From Pelodera strongyloides (taxonomy: Eukaryota; Nematoda; Chromadorea; Rhabditida; Rhabditidae): 64,000 nucleotides of DNA. Location: contig JAANDG010000082.1 of the NCBI GenBank assembly GCA_036852015.1, forward strand, positions 1 through 64,000, read 5' to 3'. Under the pieces are notes generated by a model. The model had not been told where the DNA came from, did not search any database, and was given only the letters and a program-made list of their open reading frames with translations. The position numbers were made by a program, and so were the translations under genes. How positions within the stretch are numbered: position 1 is the first letter of the stretch; every line of letters starts with the position of its first letter. Below are positions 1-12,817 of the stretch, piece by piece.

Positions 1-1856
1 CAAAATACTCAAATCAAACTGATTATAAAATCTGATGGGAAATGTATGAATCTATTCTTTGTTAGGGGTTTCTGTAGTAAGCAATCACTATCCTTGGGCT
101 TGTTTAAAATTACTCTCTACCTAAAATACTTTCAACTCTAAAGCGGTTACAAAATCTGATGGGAAATGTATAAACTATTCTGTGTTAGGGGTTTCTGTAT
201 TAAGCAATCACTATTCTTGAGCTTGGTCAATATTACTATGTATCTATGCAAAATACTCAAATCAAAAGTGGTTATAAACTCTGATTGAAAATGTATAAAC
301 TACTCTTTGTTAGGGGTTTCTGTAGTAAGCAATCACTATCCTTGAGCTTGGTCAATATTACTATCTATGCGAAATACTCAAATCAAACTGATTATAAAAT
401 CTGATGGGAAATGTATGAATCTATTCTTTGTAAGGGGTTTCTGTATTAAGCAATCACTACCCTTGAGCTTGGTCAATATTACTATCTATGCAAAATACTC
501 AAATCAAACTGATTATAAAATCTGATGGGAAATGTATGAATCTATTCTTTGTTAGGGGTTTCTGTAGTAAGCAATCACTATCCTTGAGCTTGGTCAATAT
601 TACTATCTATGCAAAATACTCAAATCAAAAGCTGGTTATAAAATCTGATGGAAAATGTATGAATCTATTCTTTGTTAGGGGTTTCTGTAGTAAGCAATCA
701 CTATCCTTGAGCTTGGTCAATATTACTATCTATGCAAAATACTCAAATCAAAAGTGGTTATAAAATCTGATGGGAAATGTATAAATCTATTCTTTGTTAG
801 GGGTTTCTGTAGTAAGCAATCACTATCCTTGAGCTTGGTCAATATTACTATCTATGCAAAATACTCAAATCAAACTGATTACAAAATCTGATGGGAAATG
901 TATGAATCTATTCTTTGTAAGGGGTTTCTGTAGTAAGCAATCACTACCCTTGAGCTTGGTCAATATTACTATCTATGCAAAACGCTTTCAAATCAAAATC
1001 CTTATAAAATCTGATGGGAAATGTATGAATCTATTCTTTGTTAGGGGTTTCTGTAGTAAGCAATCACTATCCTTGAGCTTGGTCGGTCAATATTACTATC
1101 TATGCAAAATACTCAAATCAAAAGTGGTTATTAAATCTGATTGAAAATGTATAAACTACTCTGTATTAGGGGCTTCTGTATTAAGCAATCACTATCCTTG
1201 AGCTTGGTCAATATTACTATCTATGCAAAATACTGAAATCAAACTGATTATAAAATATGATGGGAAATGTATGAATCTATTCTTTGTAAGGGGTTTCTGT
1301 AGTAAGCAATCACTACCCTTGAGCTTGGTCAATATTACTATCTATGCAAAATACTCAAATCAAACTGATTATAAAATCTGATGGGAAATGTATGAATCTA
1401 TTCTTTGTTAGGGGTTTCTGTAGTAAGCAATCACTATCCTTGAGCTTGGTCAATATTACTATCTATGCAAAATACTCAAATCAAACTGGTTATAAAATCT
1501 GATGGGAAATGTATAAACTATTCTTTGTTAGGGGTTTCTGTAGTAAGCAATCACTATCCTTGAGCTTGGTCAATATTACTATCTATGCAAAATACTCAAA
1601 TCAAACTATTTATAAAATGCGACGGAAAAATGTATAAACTGTTCTGTGTTAGGGGTTTCTGCAGTAAGCAATCACTATCCTTGAGCTTGTTCAATATTAC
1701 TATATACCCAAAATATTCAAATAAAACTATTTATAAAATGCGGTGGAAAAATGTATAAGCTATTCTGTGTTAGGGGTTTCTGCAGTAAGCAATCACTATC
1801 CTTGAGCTTGTTCACTATTACTAAATACCCAAAATATTTTCAATCAAAGTGTAATA
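1..1856. repeat. 122-bp tandem satellite, about 15 copies
   Basis: A head-to-tail array runs in from the left edge of the window. The invariant core GGGGTTTCTGTAGTAAGCAA recurs at about 65, 187, 313, 434, 555, 678, 800, 921, 1044, 1169, 1290, 1411, 1531, 1652 and 1773, a spacing of 120-126 bp. Central copies are nearly identical. The last two, towards 1650-1856, have diverged (for example GCAGTAAGC and AAAATGCGG variants), as array edges usually do. The open frames of about 90 codons at 488-763 and 854-1144 simply repeat with the unit and are not genes. The array continues beyond position 1. Confidence 0.97.
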
Positions 1857-3780
1857 AAATCCGGGTGGGAGGGTGGGACCGGAAGGAAACACAATTTTTT
1901 GTCTGAAGTCACTTCTGAAGTATGGGTTCTTCTTTTCTTCTTGTTCTGCTCAGCACATCGTCGTTTATGTTCAAGTATGAGTTTTGGTTGTTTGTTGGTG
2001 GTTTTGTTCCTTGTGAAAACTGATGGAATTATTTTTGCATTTTTACCTCTGAAGCTTTTTACGTTCTTCTCCCCATATTTGTAATTCGCATTTTATAACC
2101 CGTATATCGTTCCAACTTTATAACTGTCTTTTTCGGGTTTATGGTCATTTCTCTCAATTAGCCTAGCAATCATTTAGGAGTGGACGCACAGCGAAGATAA
2201 GTTCTCTTGTACCTAGAGTCCGCAGCCGGTAGAAGTCTAGATGTCTTCTTCGTTTATCTTCGTTCATTTAGAAGAGCCTCCATCTATAAGTAATATCCAA
2301 TGGCCTTTACATAATAAATGTTATCGTGATCTATTCGTGTGTCTGCATTAATTGGTGTTTCACAAATCATATCTTTCGCTCTATCCGTTTCAAGTGTTCA
2401 ACGATGATAATATTTCAAACACTCGCCTTTCACTTCGCGAACTCACACATATTATAAACCAAAATTTCTGAATCTTGATGTTGGTCTAATTTTGTTCCAC
2501 AAACTCTGTACCGCTCCTTGCTCGTGTTTTCTGCACGCAAACAGTTTGTTATGTTATCTAATCTGCGTGGTACTCATTTCTGATTGCCCCTTAGGGTCCC
2601 GATCTTTATGTACATAGTTTGTTTTTCGCGCATGTAACTTTCGGTAGATTTCACGCTGGGAAACTCGCACAGAAATTCAATTCTTTCTATTCCAAAGCTG
2701 GTCTCAATGCTTTCTACCCTTGTTTGATTTCGCCCGAATCATTTCGTTTATCGTTTGCACACTGATTGTTAACGTACCAGTATTGTCATACTTGATTCCG
2801 CAATATGTTTGTTCGTGGTGCTTCGATTGGTTTCTTTCGAGTATATGTTTCGTAACTGTATTGTAAACAATATTCCCCATGTGGATGTTGCTATTATTGC
2901 ATTCGGATAATCACGGTATTCGTTTTGATTGTGCTAACTGTTCCGCAAAATTGCGTATATTCTCTCTCCACTTATTTTGCACCTTACTCGCATCTGCCTG
3001 GAAGATTTTCGCTTGTCCTCATTTACAAATAATTACCAACAAAAAACTGGAAACATTTTACATGATTATAATTGACAATTGGCCATAACATTAAAAATAC
3101 GACAACAAATTTAAATTTAATACGAGACAAAACTGAGAAACCAGTGAAATGGAAAAGAAGATCAAACATATACGCTCCACTCAATAACCTGTTTGCAAGG
3201 AATGGAGATTCATATTCAACAGTACTTGTATATTATTCGCATATCCTCAGAACCTCACACTACCCATGTCTGTCTTAGATTTGTCTGCCAATATTCTCAA
3301 AATAACGACTTCATTCACGACAACACACATATGAGTTCATGGGGAAGCATCGATACTACTTTCATTTCAAGATATACAATACAAGTTCACCAAGTTGTTG
3401 ATACATATCACATGTTTGGATGTCGGCCTCTGGAAATTTATTTTCATTTCTTCCATAATGGCACTTCAATTATTTACAACTGGTCCCTCTTTTCTAATCG
3501 GATTTGTTGCTCTTCTAAAAGGATTTCACGATAATGGTTCCACTGAACAGCTGGAGATAATGCAGTAAGAACTTGAATTTGATTTCCCCCTCTCATTGAT
3601 TATTGGACGTTACTCCAACTTGGATTCCTGGATGAAAGACGAGCAATTATTCCGGTATCGAATTTTTTTTACTTTATTTCTTATCATTTGGGCGAATTTG
3701 AAAAAGTTTCAGTTCTTAACTGGGATTGTAATGTTAGGTAGAATGTTGTTTAATTCTTCATTACACCACACATGAGTCTG
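1857..3780. other. Intergenic, no gene recognised
   Basis: AT-rich, mostly pyrimidine-rich on the plus strand. Open frames are short (at most 113 codons at 3193-3534) and show no family motif or convincing splice structure. I see nothing definite here. Confidence 0.6.
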
Positions 3781-5830
3781 GTAGGGCTAACTTTGGTTCA
3801 GATCACGCCTGCTTTGTTCTTCCAGCTTACCCGTAATGCCCCTTCACAAGTTTGGTATGGTATGGTTGTAGAAGATGGTTTACATGGTCTTCCTTTTTCG
3901 CTTATATGTCCTAACTAGTTGAATAATCCAATATGAATGTCGTTTAACGGATATATTGTGGTGTTATTTGGTAGGGCAACCCTTTGTTTAGCTGATATGA
4001 TCTCCACTTGCACGTCATAGGCTTCTCCATAAACCCATGTTCTTCGGCTTTCCAGGTTATGTTGGTTAACATTTTATAAAGTTCGTATTTTTTACTTATC
4101 ATTTTATAACTTACATGCTTACTATCTTTGTATTGTGGTGTAGGTAGGGTAATTTCATTTAGACTTGCATGGCCCAAGTTTAAGGCACCGCCACACAATT
4201 GCTTGATAAGTTCTTTTCTGTTATACGATTCTTTTATTATTTTAATCCTGCCCTTTCTTAGGTAGGGCTAATGTTTTGTTTAGATTTTGCCCTGACAGTG
4301 CTTGTTCCTTCTGTGTCGAGTGCACCAAACAAAAGGTTTACTTCTGTCGGTATGACGTGTCTTTTTCAACTCAATACTTACTATTATTAAGAAGTTTTTA
4401 TCCGATATAATGCTAATTGAATAGTCTAACTCTTGTTCCATTTTTTTCTTACACTCTTGCTATTATGTCCTTGCTAGGTTAACGTTCCCCCCTTGGGTTC
4501 GAGCTAATGTTCATTCAGGTTGCTTATTTATTCGGTCGTAACATATCAACTAATTGCCACGAAAAGGATAAGTACAACAGTTTTGCTTATATGGTATCCT
4601 GGTTGTCTTATTGTCTTTCTGAGCTTAATTGTTTGTGAAGTGCTAGCTTAGACTAAACTCATAGTCTTTACTGTGATATTGTTCTTATTTTTTTCTTCAA
4701 AATAGCATGACCCCCATTAGGTAGGGTAACTGTTTCTTACAGTTCACAGAGTTTCACCACTCCTTCTTCCCGGGATTTTGCGTAGGTTTGGAATCGGGCT
4801 GCTAATCTTTGACACGCTACCGGATTGGTATGTGCATTTGTCACCCTTACTTGTTTCGTTCGGTCACACATAACAGCTTGCCTTCAAACACTTTTACCGT
4901 ATGATAAGGTATGTTCCTGTTTGTCTCTTTATTGTTTGTTTTTCCTGAACACATGATTTTCCTAAACTTTGTTGTTGTGCGGTAGCCCTATGTGTTTTGT
5001 ATGTGAGTTGCTAGGTAGGGCCTCATCCTTATTTGCAGTTTTCATGCCGTGTCCAAGTTCGCCGCAAGGCTTTGGCTCAGTAAGCATACGCTCGAGATTG
5101 GGGTTTGTGTTCGTAAGTTTGGTGAGGAATGCAAGTTCGGTAATTTCACTGTTTCACTTCTCTGTGTCGCTTAATGGGGTGTTTGTATTCCTTAGCAGTC
5201 TTACCTCAAAAGAACTGTGGTTAGGTAGGCTAATCCTTTTTGCAGTGTTTCGTTTCACTACCGCTACGCATTTGGAATGTACATATGGGAAGATTGGTCC
5301 GATCGGTTTGAAACTTCCGCACGTCCTTATATCACAACACTCTCTTGATGCACTTGTACCTTGTAAGCTTTCATCGCGAACGATTGCCTGACCTTAGATA
5401 GGTTAACCTGCTTTACAGATCATTTGGCGCACCTGGATTCCAGTCGTTGTTTTCACCCGATCGTTTCCGTGAGTAAACTTTTGGTTTTACTCTTAATTCT
5501 CCAATCTCATGCAATCAAGCTGGTTAGGTAGGGCTAACCTTTCTTTACAGTTTATCTTCGTATTCCTGCTCGCTTCTTCAACAGCACGCGACCACATCAT
5601 TTCGGTATTCTTGAAACATTCAAATCAAATTGTGTTCACTACTTTCCAATATTCCCCGCCTTGGTGGTGCTAGGTAGGATAACAATCTGTTCAGGATTTT
5701 CGAGTTTCTGCAGCCCTCATCGCTCACAGTTGTCCGGTAACACCTTTCTTTGTTGAAAACCCAATTCTCATCTTCACAAATTTGGGGGCCTTTGCCCTCC
5801 TAGGTTAGGGAAACGTTTTATTTGTTTCAG
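3781..5830 (+). repeat. Array of 12 GTAGGGCTAAC...CAG boxes
   Basis: A short box of about 17-27 bases recurs at 3781-3801, 3971-3991, 4144-4162, 4262-4283, 4480-4519 (degenerate), 4721-4742, 5015-5038, 5225-5245, 5402-5418, 5528-5550, 5674-5694 and 5804-5830. The consensus is (T)TAG, GTAGGG, CTAAC, a run of pyrimidines, then CAG or TAG. It therefore has, in order, a GT donor-like start, a CTAAC branch-site-like core and a YAG end. Segments between boxes are 80-270 bp and much less conserved, although several start with a similar TTTCNNNTTTC pattern, so this may be an old tandem repeat in which only the box survived. Joining the flanks does not give a continuous reading frame in the segments I checked. 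Confidence 0.75.
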
Positions 5831-8595
5831 ACATTTCCCAAAGAACATCCAGTAGTCTCCGCACTCGTTAATCGAAAGCGCATCCTCCAGAAGGAGTAAG
5901 GTATTTTAGTATTTCCCGACGGAGCGTAACAACAGGCAGGCGCATTTGGTGCTATTCGGCATTCAGCTGTCAATACTCTACCCTGCATCTCACATATGGA
6001 CGTTATTTGATCAATTCCTTCAAACAAAATGGAACTTTTGCAATTCGATCCCGAGAACAATCAATACACACCCTAATCTGAACAAAGAAGAATTGGAATT
6101 CTGTAAGAGCAAGCGAAAACTCCCCCATTTGGCACTAACTTGGAATTGTGGCAGTTTACATCGAAAAGACATCACCACGTGTGATATACAAAAGCCGAAT
6201 CATTACCATTACGGAGAAAAAGACTAAGGAAACATAAAAGGAGAAATACAATATATCAGTGAGATTTTGGAACTACTGACTGCTTTTTTTCAAGAAGAAT
6301 ATGACATCAATAAACAAGCAATAATGTGTACGAAATTGACGCAACATACGGAAAACAAGAAATGTGATGCATAAATTGATATAAAAATTTTCTTACCGGC
6401 ATATCAAATATAGAAGACTAAATCGGATGAACTCCCTACAATATCATTGAAGAGAAAGACATACGCGTTTGCAAATTTTGGAACTCACTTTTTGGACCAA
6501 CATATTAAATGGACATTTCGTTTTTCGATATTACATGCTTCTGTGCATTCAAAATGGATATTTCATAGACGCTGTTTCTCAAGAAAACATTGTGAAGATC
6601 TGTGTGAGAAGAAGAAATGAAAGAAGATTTTTTGTGTGGAAAAAATAATGGAATTTTCGCCGCTTAATAAGAAGACTTATCGATGGGAAAAAGGGCGCAA
6701 TCGCTTACATTTGTTTCATTTTGAAAGTACCATTACACTTGGAATTCGGAATTATTATCACCATTGGGATCGGAACAATCTTTTCCACCTCTCTACCAAA
6801 AATTTGTTCAAAACAGTTTATCTCTCTGCATTGTTCGTCGTACGCCATCGTACAGTTGTTTTTGATTTTGTGGAAATACAAACGATTATTTGGACGTATC
6901 TGAAGAAATTTCTGGAAAACAAACAAACGAATACTGATTTGCTCAGCCAATTACCAATAGACGCAACTTCTCATTATATCTGCGCGAAAATATTGCACCA
7001 TGAAGAAATTGTTGGAACCGCCCCATTTGACACTACTCAGTGATTCGAGTATTCCTTCGGCTATTGTTCTATAACGTTCTACATAGTTCCAAATAATTCA
7101 TTCAAATAGTTTATATTCTTCATCTCATTTCGTCTGCGCTATTACGTTTTCGAATAAATCTTCCCCATACTTCGGCCTTCCGGTTGATTATTCTTTTTTT
7201 CTACTTACATTGTCTTTACACTTCTATTCTCTCTACCTTCGTTCGGTTCTTTTCCTTTGCTACTTCATCAGCAACGTCAGTTTGCAAACGTTACTGATGC
7301 TGGAACGTGGGGAATATAATATTGATTCCCTGTGACCCAGCGCTCATACCGTTTGAAAACTGAACGATATCGCGCGGCAGCCGCATAATTGCACGTGCGC
7401 GTCTTCAATAAATAGTGGGAGCACCGCGGTTCTATTCGCACCAAGGATGGTCATTCTTCTGTCCAATTCCTGTTCATCTGTTTAACTAACTGTAACTGAG
7501 CCAGGCAGTGTATTTCTTGTATATCGAGTGTAGTATGTTAGTCCCTTACATGACTGATCGCGAGCTAATATATGTTCTCGAGCACACTAAGTGCTCATGG
7601 CTAGGTGTTAGTGTTGTATGTAAAGTATGGAATAGTATATATATGTAAGCCCTGTGTTTTGGAGTTGTGTGTAAGTTGAATGTAATGGAGTAGAATATAT
7701 CATATGTAATGTAGAACTAAAGTAAACTCAATAGTGAAGTAAATTAACAGCTAGATATCCCCAGTAGTGAGTTAACATGAATACGTAGTTTTTGAACAAT
7801 GATATGTTTCCCTATGTTTGTCAAATGGATGAACTGCGAATATGGACAGATTTCCGTCTGTCCGCAAAAACGTCTGGTACTGCGGCTCCCGGTACATCGC
7901 GGCTACGCTGCTCGGTCGTCGCCCATTTGCCAATGTCAAATCAATCAGTTGCAGCGAGACGACCGTTAGGAATCAACATACACCGGCACCTCCGGTCTTT
8001 TCTTCCAGATACCAAAGTGCTGTACGGCGCATTCTTTTGCCGTTTTGGAACACTTTCGCAACATTTACTGTTGAGCGCCAACAGCCGTGCTATGTATTTT
8101 AGCGAATAAGAAAAATAGTAAGATAGCTCGCTACGCGAGCTAGCTAACAAATACTTTCGCAACACGAGCTTTTCGGATTCAGATGTGAAGAAACAAATGG
8201 AATATTTTTGGATAAAAAGACTTTTGTCAATAAAATTTTTGGCTTTACTCGATGTGTTATGTTTTTACACCTCATTACACAGCATGGATGTGACAATACA
8301 AACATAGCATTAAATGCAGAGTATACAGTATGCACGTACATTCATAGGCTTTGAGCTCATGTAAAGAACAGTTTTTATCTATACAACAAAACAGAAAGAG
8401 AAACTCAGAAAACGAACACAAGAAAGACAACAATTCAGCGTAGTGAAAGTTGTGTGCAGCACGTAAAGTTCATAGATTTGTACAAAGAATGTGATATAAC
8501 AGAATGCCATTTTACAGTTTATGTGGTTTAGCAAGTAAGCCGGTATCTGTGTGCTCATACGATTCTCTTGCAAACATGGAAGCACTTTTGTGCTG
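5831..8595. other. Intergenic, unassigned open frame and GC-richer island
   Basis: The longest open frame is 6636-7043 (135 codons, plus). It has no recognised motif and no supporting neighbour exons. Around 7290-7560 there is a locally GC-richer stretch with a TATA-like AATAAATAG, reminiscent of an LTR or promoter but without a second copy in the window. 7840-8160 is another GC-richer island with small hairpins (GACAGA/TCTGTC near 7846; GCTCGC/GCGAGC near 8127) and the phrase ACTTTCGCAACA twice (8048 and 8152). It is probably mobile-element debris. No gene is supported. Confidence 0.4.
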
Positions 8596-8601
8596 TTTAT
8601 T
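8596..8601 (-). terminator. Poly(A) signal AATAAA of the ferroportin gene
   Basis: TTTATT on the plus strand is AATAAA on the minus strand, about 47 bases downstream of the ferroportin stop codon at 8648-8650. The position suits a cleavage and polyadenylation hexamer. Confidence 0.55.
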
Positions 8602-8647
8602 GTTGGTTCTCTTTGCTAACAGTTTTGTGAATGCAGGTCCTCTTTGG

Positions 8648-11600
8648 TCATAGGTGACAATCAATGTCCTCCCTGTCAGGGTTCGATGTTTCCTCATCAG
8701 CCTTAGAGACGGTCTCGTCCTTTGGTCCGTCATCTTTACTTCTTGTCTGCAAACCAAATCATAAGAATGTTTACTGTGTAACATTGTCATCACTGTTGCT
8801 AACGATAGTATTCACTTCTCCTTAGTGCCCAAAGAACGCACCTTTACAAGATAGTATAGGTATGCAACCAATCCGACGAGAACAAATCCATAGGAAATTA
8901 AAATACAAATTGCGAATGTTGATGGTTCCGGCAGTACAATAACCATTAGATCCTTCAGCACAGAGAATGTCTGACAGAGAGCGTTGTGAACGCCGAATAC
9001 CTGAAAGTTGCATGTACAGTTTCCTAGATAGGTTCCACGTTTGAGGGCTCAAGATAGTAGTTGGGTATTTTCTGCTTAGTGCTGGTGAAAATTAGGTATT
9101 CCTCTCAAGGAAATTCGGAAGCTATATAATGACGCAAACATCTCACAGTGTTCCGTTCGGCTTCAAACACTCCCTCCTGCATGATGTGAGTTATTGATAG
9201 ATCAGCCATCCACAAACCTAAACACACAGATGATAGGTACTGTTGTCATGCACGCACAAATTTGGCAACTGGTCAAAGCGCCTCACCAAATCTCGCAGTA
9301 GCAATTCCAATAAGAAAAGCAAAGATGCTGATCATGCTGTGACCATTCGACTTGAAGTCCTTCCAGTCAATCCCTTAACGAAATATTCATTAGTAAAAAA
9401 CTGTTGTGCACAAAGTGTTTTGGAATCACTGATATTCGTAATGTGAAGCATAACCTTGTGCGGATGAGTTCAATGGAGCTGGTGTGGTCCGCGGTTCAAA
9501 AGATCCCTTGAAATCGTTCCACCATTGCTGAAAACATTTGCAAATTAATCAGTAACAATTAATAGCTAGTTGTCACTCAGAAGACTCAGCAGTTATGTGT
9601 CTGTCCAATTATGTATTCAATGAAAATAATTTGGTATTTCATCCCACCCTGGCTGTGATGTTATCGAAATACCCTCGTAAATCCATAGGAGAGCCAGGCA
9701 TAAATATCGAAGCGACGGCAATTATTAGAAAGAAGTTTTGAAACTGAAATGTTCAATTTTTCCCCAATCGTCAAAAAATGCTGAACTGAAGAATCAGTTT
9801 TGAACGATAAGAAATCTACAATCATGTTGTGTCTACAGATATCTGTAGTGATTCGTTTGGATGAAAATAATACAATTCGGTGGATTTGCTCATTTCATCT
9901 CCATTCTGGATTACCTAGTATGTAGTTGGCCATTTATTAAAACATTTGAACTTTTTAACATTAGTCCAGTGCGATGTTATCAAAGACTTTTTGAATTATT
10001 CTTTGGTACAATTCGCTACGTATAGTTCTAATTCGTCATTGTCATGGTGTATTACAGTATAACAGAACCTACTGCAAGTCCAAATAGACCGGTCTTCCGC
10101 ACTCCCATACACCTCTCAAAAAATGCATAAGAAATGGCACCAGCTATTCCCATAGCAGATCCGAATGACCGAAACCCTCCAAGTAGCGAATCCGAAAGTC
10201 CGGCCGATTCACCGTAACCGATGGCTAACTGAACAAGTGTCTTTTTAATGGTCTCGTTTGTGTATTACAGGAAAAGTAAGGTGTTACATTCGAAGTAAAA
10301 ACATTATGTTAACTAAGAATATGATGGCTAATTTACCCCATCGAAGCCTAGAACTGTCATGAAAAGAAGGGCCATTCCGAGTGCCGCCGGGAAAATACGT
10401 TGTTTCCAGTAGACAATCAGAACATGAAAAGCGTCCAGAATGGGATTCACTTTCTTCTTTTCCGTCTGTGTTTTGTTTACTGAATGAGTTGCCTTTTATG
10501 ATATGCTCCTATATTGTCCGTGGGTTATGCTTAATACAAATGCTCAACTTTCCTCACCCTCCTTTACGGCCTTTTTATGAAGGGCTGGCTCATTCGCCAT
10601 GAGCCTTCCAAGAATTAAGGCCTTCAGTGCGAGTGAGACTACACTTGCCGCGCCGAAGATGATCGATGTTGTGCGGAGTCTGTAAACATTTCACGTTGCG
10701 TACTGCATTCAGGAGTTGGCCATTTTACTCGCTGGGATATGGTTATTGTGTCCATTTTTTTTCGCTACGATAGGATGGTTATTGTTTCACATTTTTTTTG
10801 TCAAACTTACCCACAAATCGACACCAATCCTCCAGTAATTAAGGGAGAAATCACATTGGCTAGTTGGTCCAATGAAGTTAGAATCGCATTAAGTTCTAAT
10901 ACAAACAAAAATTAATATGAAGAGACAAAGGGGAAGAAAGCAAAATATGCGCAGGCAAGGCACTGCAAAGAACTTGGAAGATTCTTTACAATGCATAATA
11001 TCTCCCCGTATCTTGTCGACACTAAAAATAAGCCATAAAATTCAAATTTTAATTTATAAACGTTAAACTGTACTGGATAGTTCTCCTCCTTGTCCCATAA
11101 CAACCACCCAGTCTCTTCCAATAAGGTTCTTCTCTCCATTCAGAGAAAGCCGATTGACTGCACAAAATATCATACCCAAAGCGAGGAGAACTAAAAAAGT
11201 ATGAAAACGCATTTCGGAATTCAGTGCATAGCGCTACGATGCGTGTTTCTTTCTATTTGCTTTGCTTAGCTAGGTTCAAACAACTCCTTGAATTGCTATG
11301 GGCATATGCCTTCTAACAATCTTTTTTCAATAAATTGTTGACTCACTTGTATATAACGTCCTTTGCGTCTGTTCATTCAACGAGAGACAGGTAACAAAAC
11401 ATGCGCATGCAGCCAGCAGAGAGACGTTGTTCCCAGGTACAACAAGGGAAATGCCTAAAAATGAACAGGCGGAATCTTAGATAATGATTCATATGGGCAA
11501 ATTCGAATTTTGTTCACACAAATTGCAAGGTTCTAGTCTTGTCTTTGCAGCTAAATCCTAAGAAATCACACACCTTTCTTTCTCGAACAATCATCGCAGT

Positions 11601-12147
11601 ATTTTCCAAGTGATCCGGAAAAGAGCATCTGAGCTATTCCCTCCACAAATTGTTCGATTGATACTAACCGCATTCCTCCAAGCTTTTGCATGGCCAAGGA
11701 CACGGCAAACGACCAAGCTCGATCCTCCTGATCACTACTTGTAATCTATTTGATGTTTTGAAGAAGATACCAAATTGTCAGACCACAAATTTTTAGACCA
11801 CAAACATTCAAAAACATGTGATCTCTTCGAGCACAAATAGTATCATTGCTCATTGGCATCCTTTGCCCACAAAAAAAAAAAGAGTTTTACAGTCACATTT
11901 CATTATTTCCAATGTTTTCAATGTCGTATTTTCATTTATTTTTGTATTCCTGGCCTCCATTTATTTGCAAATTAGTTATAGTTGCGGCCAGAAATAAAAA
12001 GTTGTGTGCATCTTGTGCTCATGCTGATTACCTCAAAAACATCATTCATGGAATCTTTTTTAACCATAAGTGAAGCGAAAGAAACCTTACCAGACATGTT
12101 AGTGTGTAGCTGGTGTACAGAAGAAAATTGTTATTAAATATTCCCAT
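8648..12147 (-). CDS. Ferroportin-like iron exporter (SLC40A1 family)
   Basis: Multi-pass transporter of the ferroportin family, which exports ferrous iron across the plasma membrane. Fourteen exons join without a frame break: 12147-12091, 11727-11574, 11454-11347, 11190-11074, 10895-10811, 10679-10558, 10479-10337, 10228-10073, 9743-9648, 9527-9455, 9373-9287, 9217-9147, 9000-8842, 8746-8648. This gives 508 aa against 571 in human. Family landmarks in order: FLLY...EDRAWSFAVS (TM1-2), RDWVVVMG, LDQLANVISPL, MALLFMTVLGFD (TM7), IFMPGSPMDL, ISIFAFLIGIATARFGLW, DLSITHIMQEGVFEAERN, and a last hydrophobic segment followed by an acidic, charged tail. The large central cytoplasmic loop is shorter than in vertebrates. 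Of the residues known from human work as metal ligands, the D39 position is kept, but H43 aligns with S, C326 with G, and H507 with K. The ATG was chosen because exon 1 aligns with the human N-terminus; the missing leader of about 25 residues could lie in an unseen upstream exon. Confidence 0.93.
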
Positions 12148-12792
12148 TGATTTGTTGTAGCGCAATTAACGGGTGACTCGTAATGTTTACTTCCCAACCA
12201 GAAAACTCTAGCAGCAAACTCTGAGATTGTTAGCCGATATTAAACAACAAAAGCAACATATCACACAGCATATCCCGCAACAAAGCAAGCACTATTAGGA
12301 AAAAGCATAACTAAGATCACTGAAATGGAAGCATTTAAACGAAAAGAAACGACAGAGGTATATTTATTTAATCAATTAAGGAATTAATTATCATGACGGA
12401 AACTAAGAGAATGATTTCTGACTTTGATATTATTGTGGGATGCTAGGCAATTACTCAACACGTCACTAAATTCAGTGTGCTGAATAAGAAAGTGGCTTAA
12501 TAATCGTTCCAATTCCTTTATTTACAGAGTCCAAGAAGATTCCCGAATAGTACCACTTGCTTGCCAACAATGCCTAGAGCAGATATATCACAGCTTTGTT
12601 TCATTTACGGTGAACAATAAAGGGATCAGTCTATTAGAAGTTTAACCGGTGCACCCATTTGATCAGAAATGCGTTCCGCCCAGCATTAAAAGAATCCCAA
12701 AGGAATTATGTGCCCGAATTAAATTCACAAATGACCCAACTATACTACACTATATTAATCCCGACAATTGCATTTACATATTTATATTACTT

Positions 12793-12817
12793 TAAAAATA
12801 AAAATAAAAATAAAAAA
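12793..12817. repeat. TAAAAA microsatellite
   Basis: Four consecutive TAAAAA units, directly visible. Confidence 0.9.

Noticed and set aside
488..1144. Two open frames of about 90 codons in the satellite
   Set aside because: They repeat with the 122-bp unit and arise because the unit lacks stops in that frame for a few copies.
1..1856. CRISPR array
   Set aside because: Whole 122-bp units are conserved with no unique spacers, in a eukaryotic sequence.
4969..5391. 140-codon open frame across two of the boxes
   Set aside because: No motif, poor codon character, and it runs through two repeat boxes; the segments on either side do not continue it.
3781..5830. A real gene spliced by 20-base introns at the boxes
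   Set aside because: Joining flanks by removing the boxes hits stop codons in the segments I followed (5246-5800), and no protein family appears. Kept only as a pattern.
7290..7560. Solo LTR or promoter island
   Set aside because: A TATA-like word and GC-rich stretch are present, but no second LTR, no clear TG...CA ends and no target duplication could be seen.
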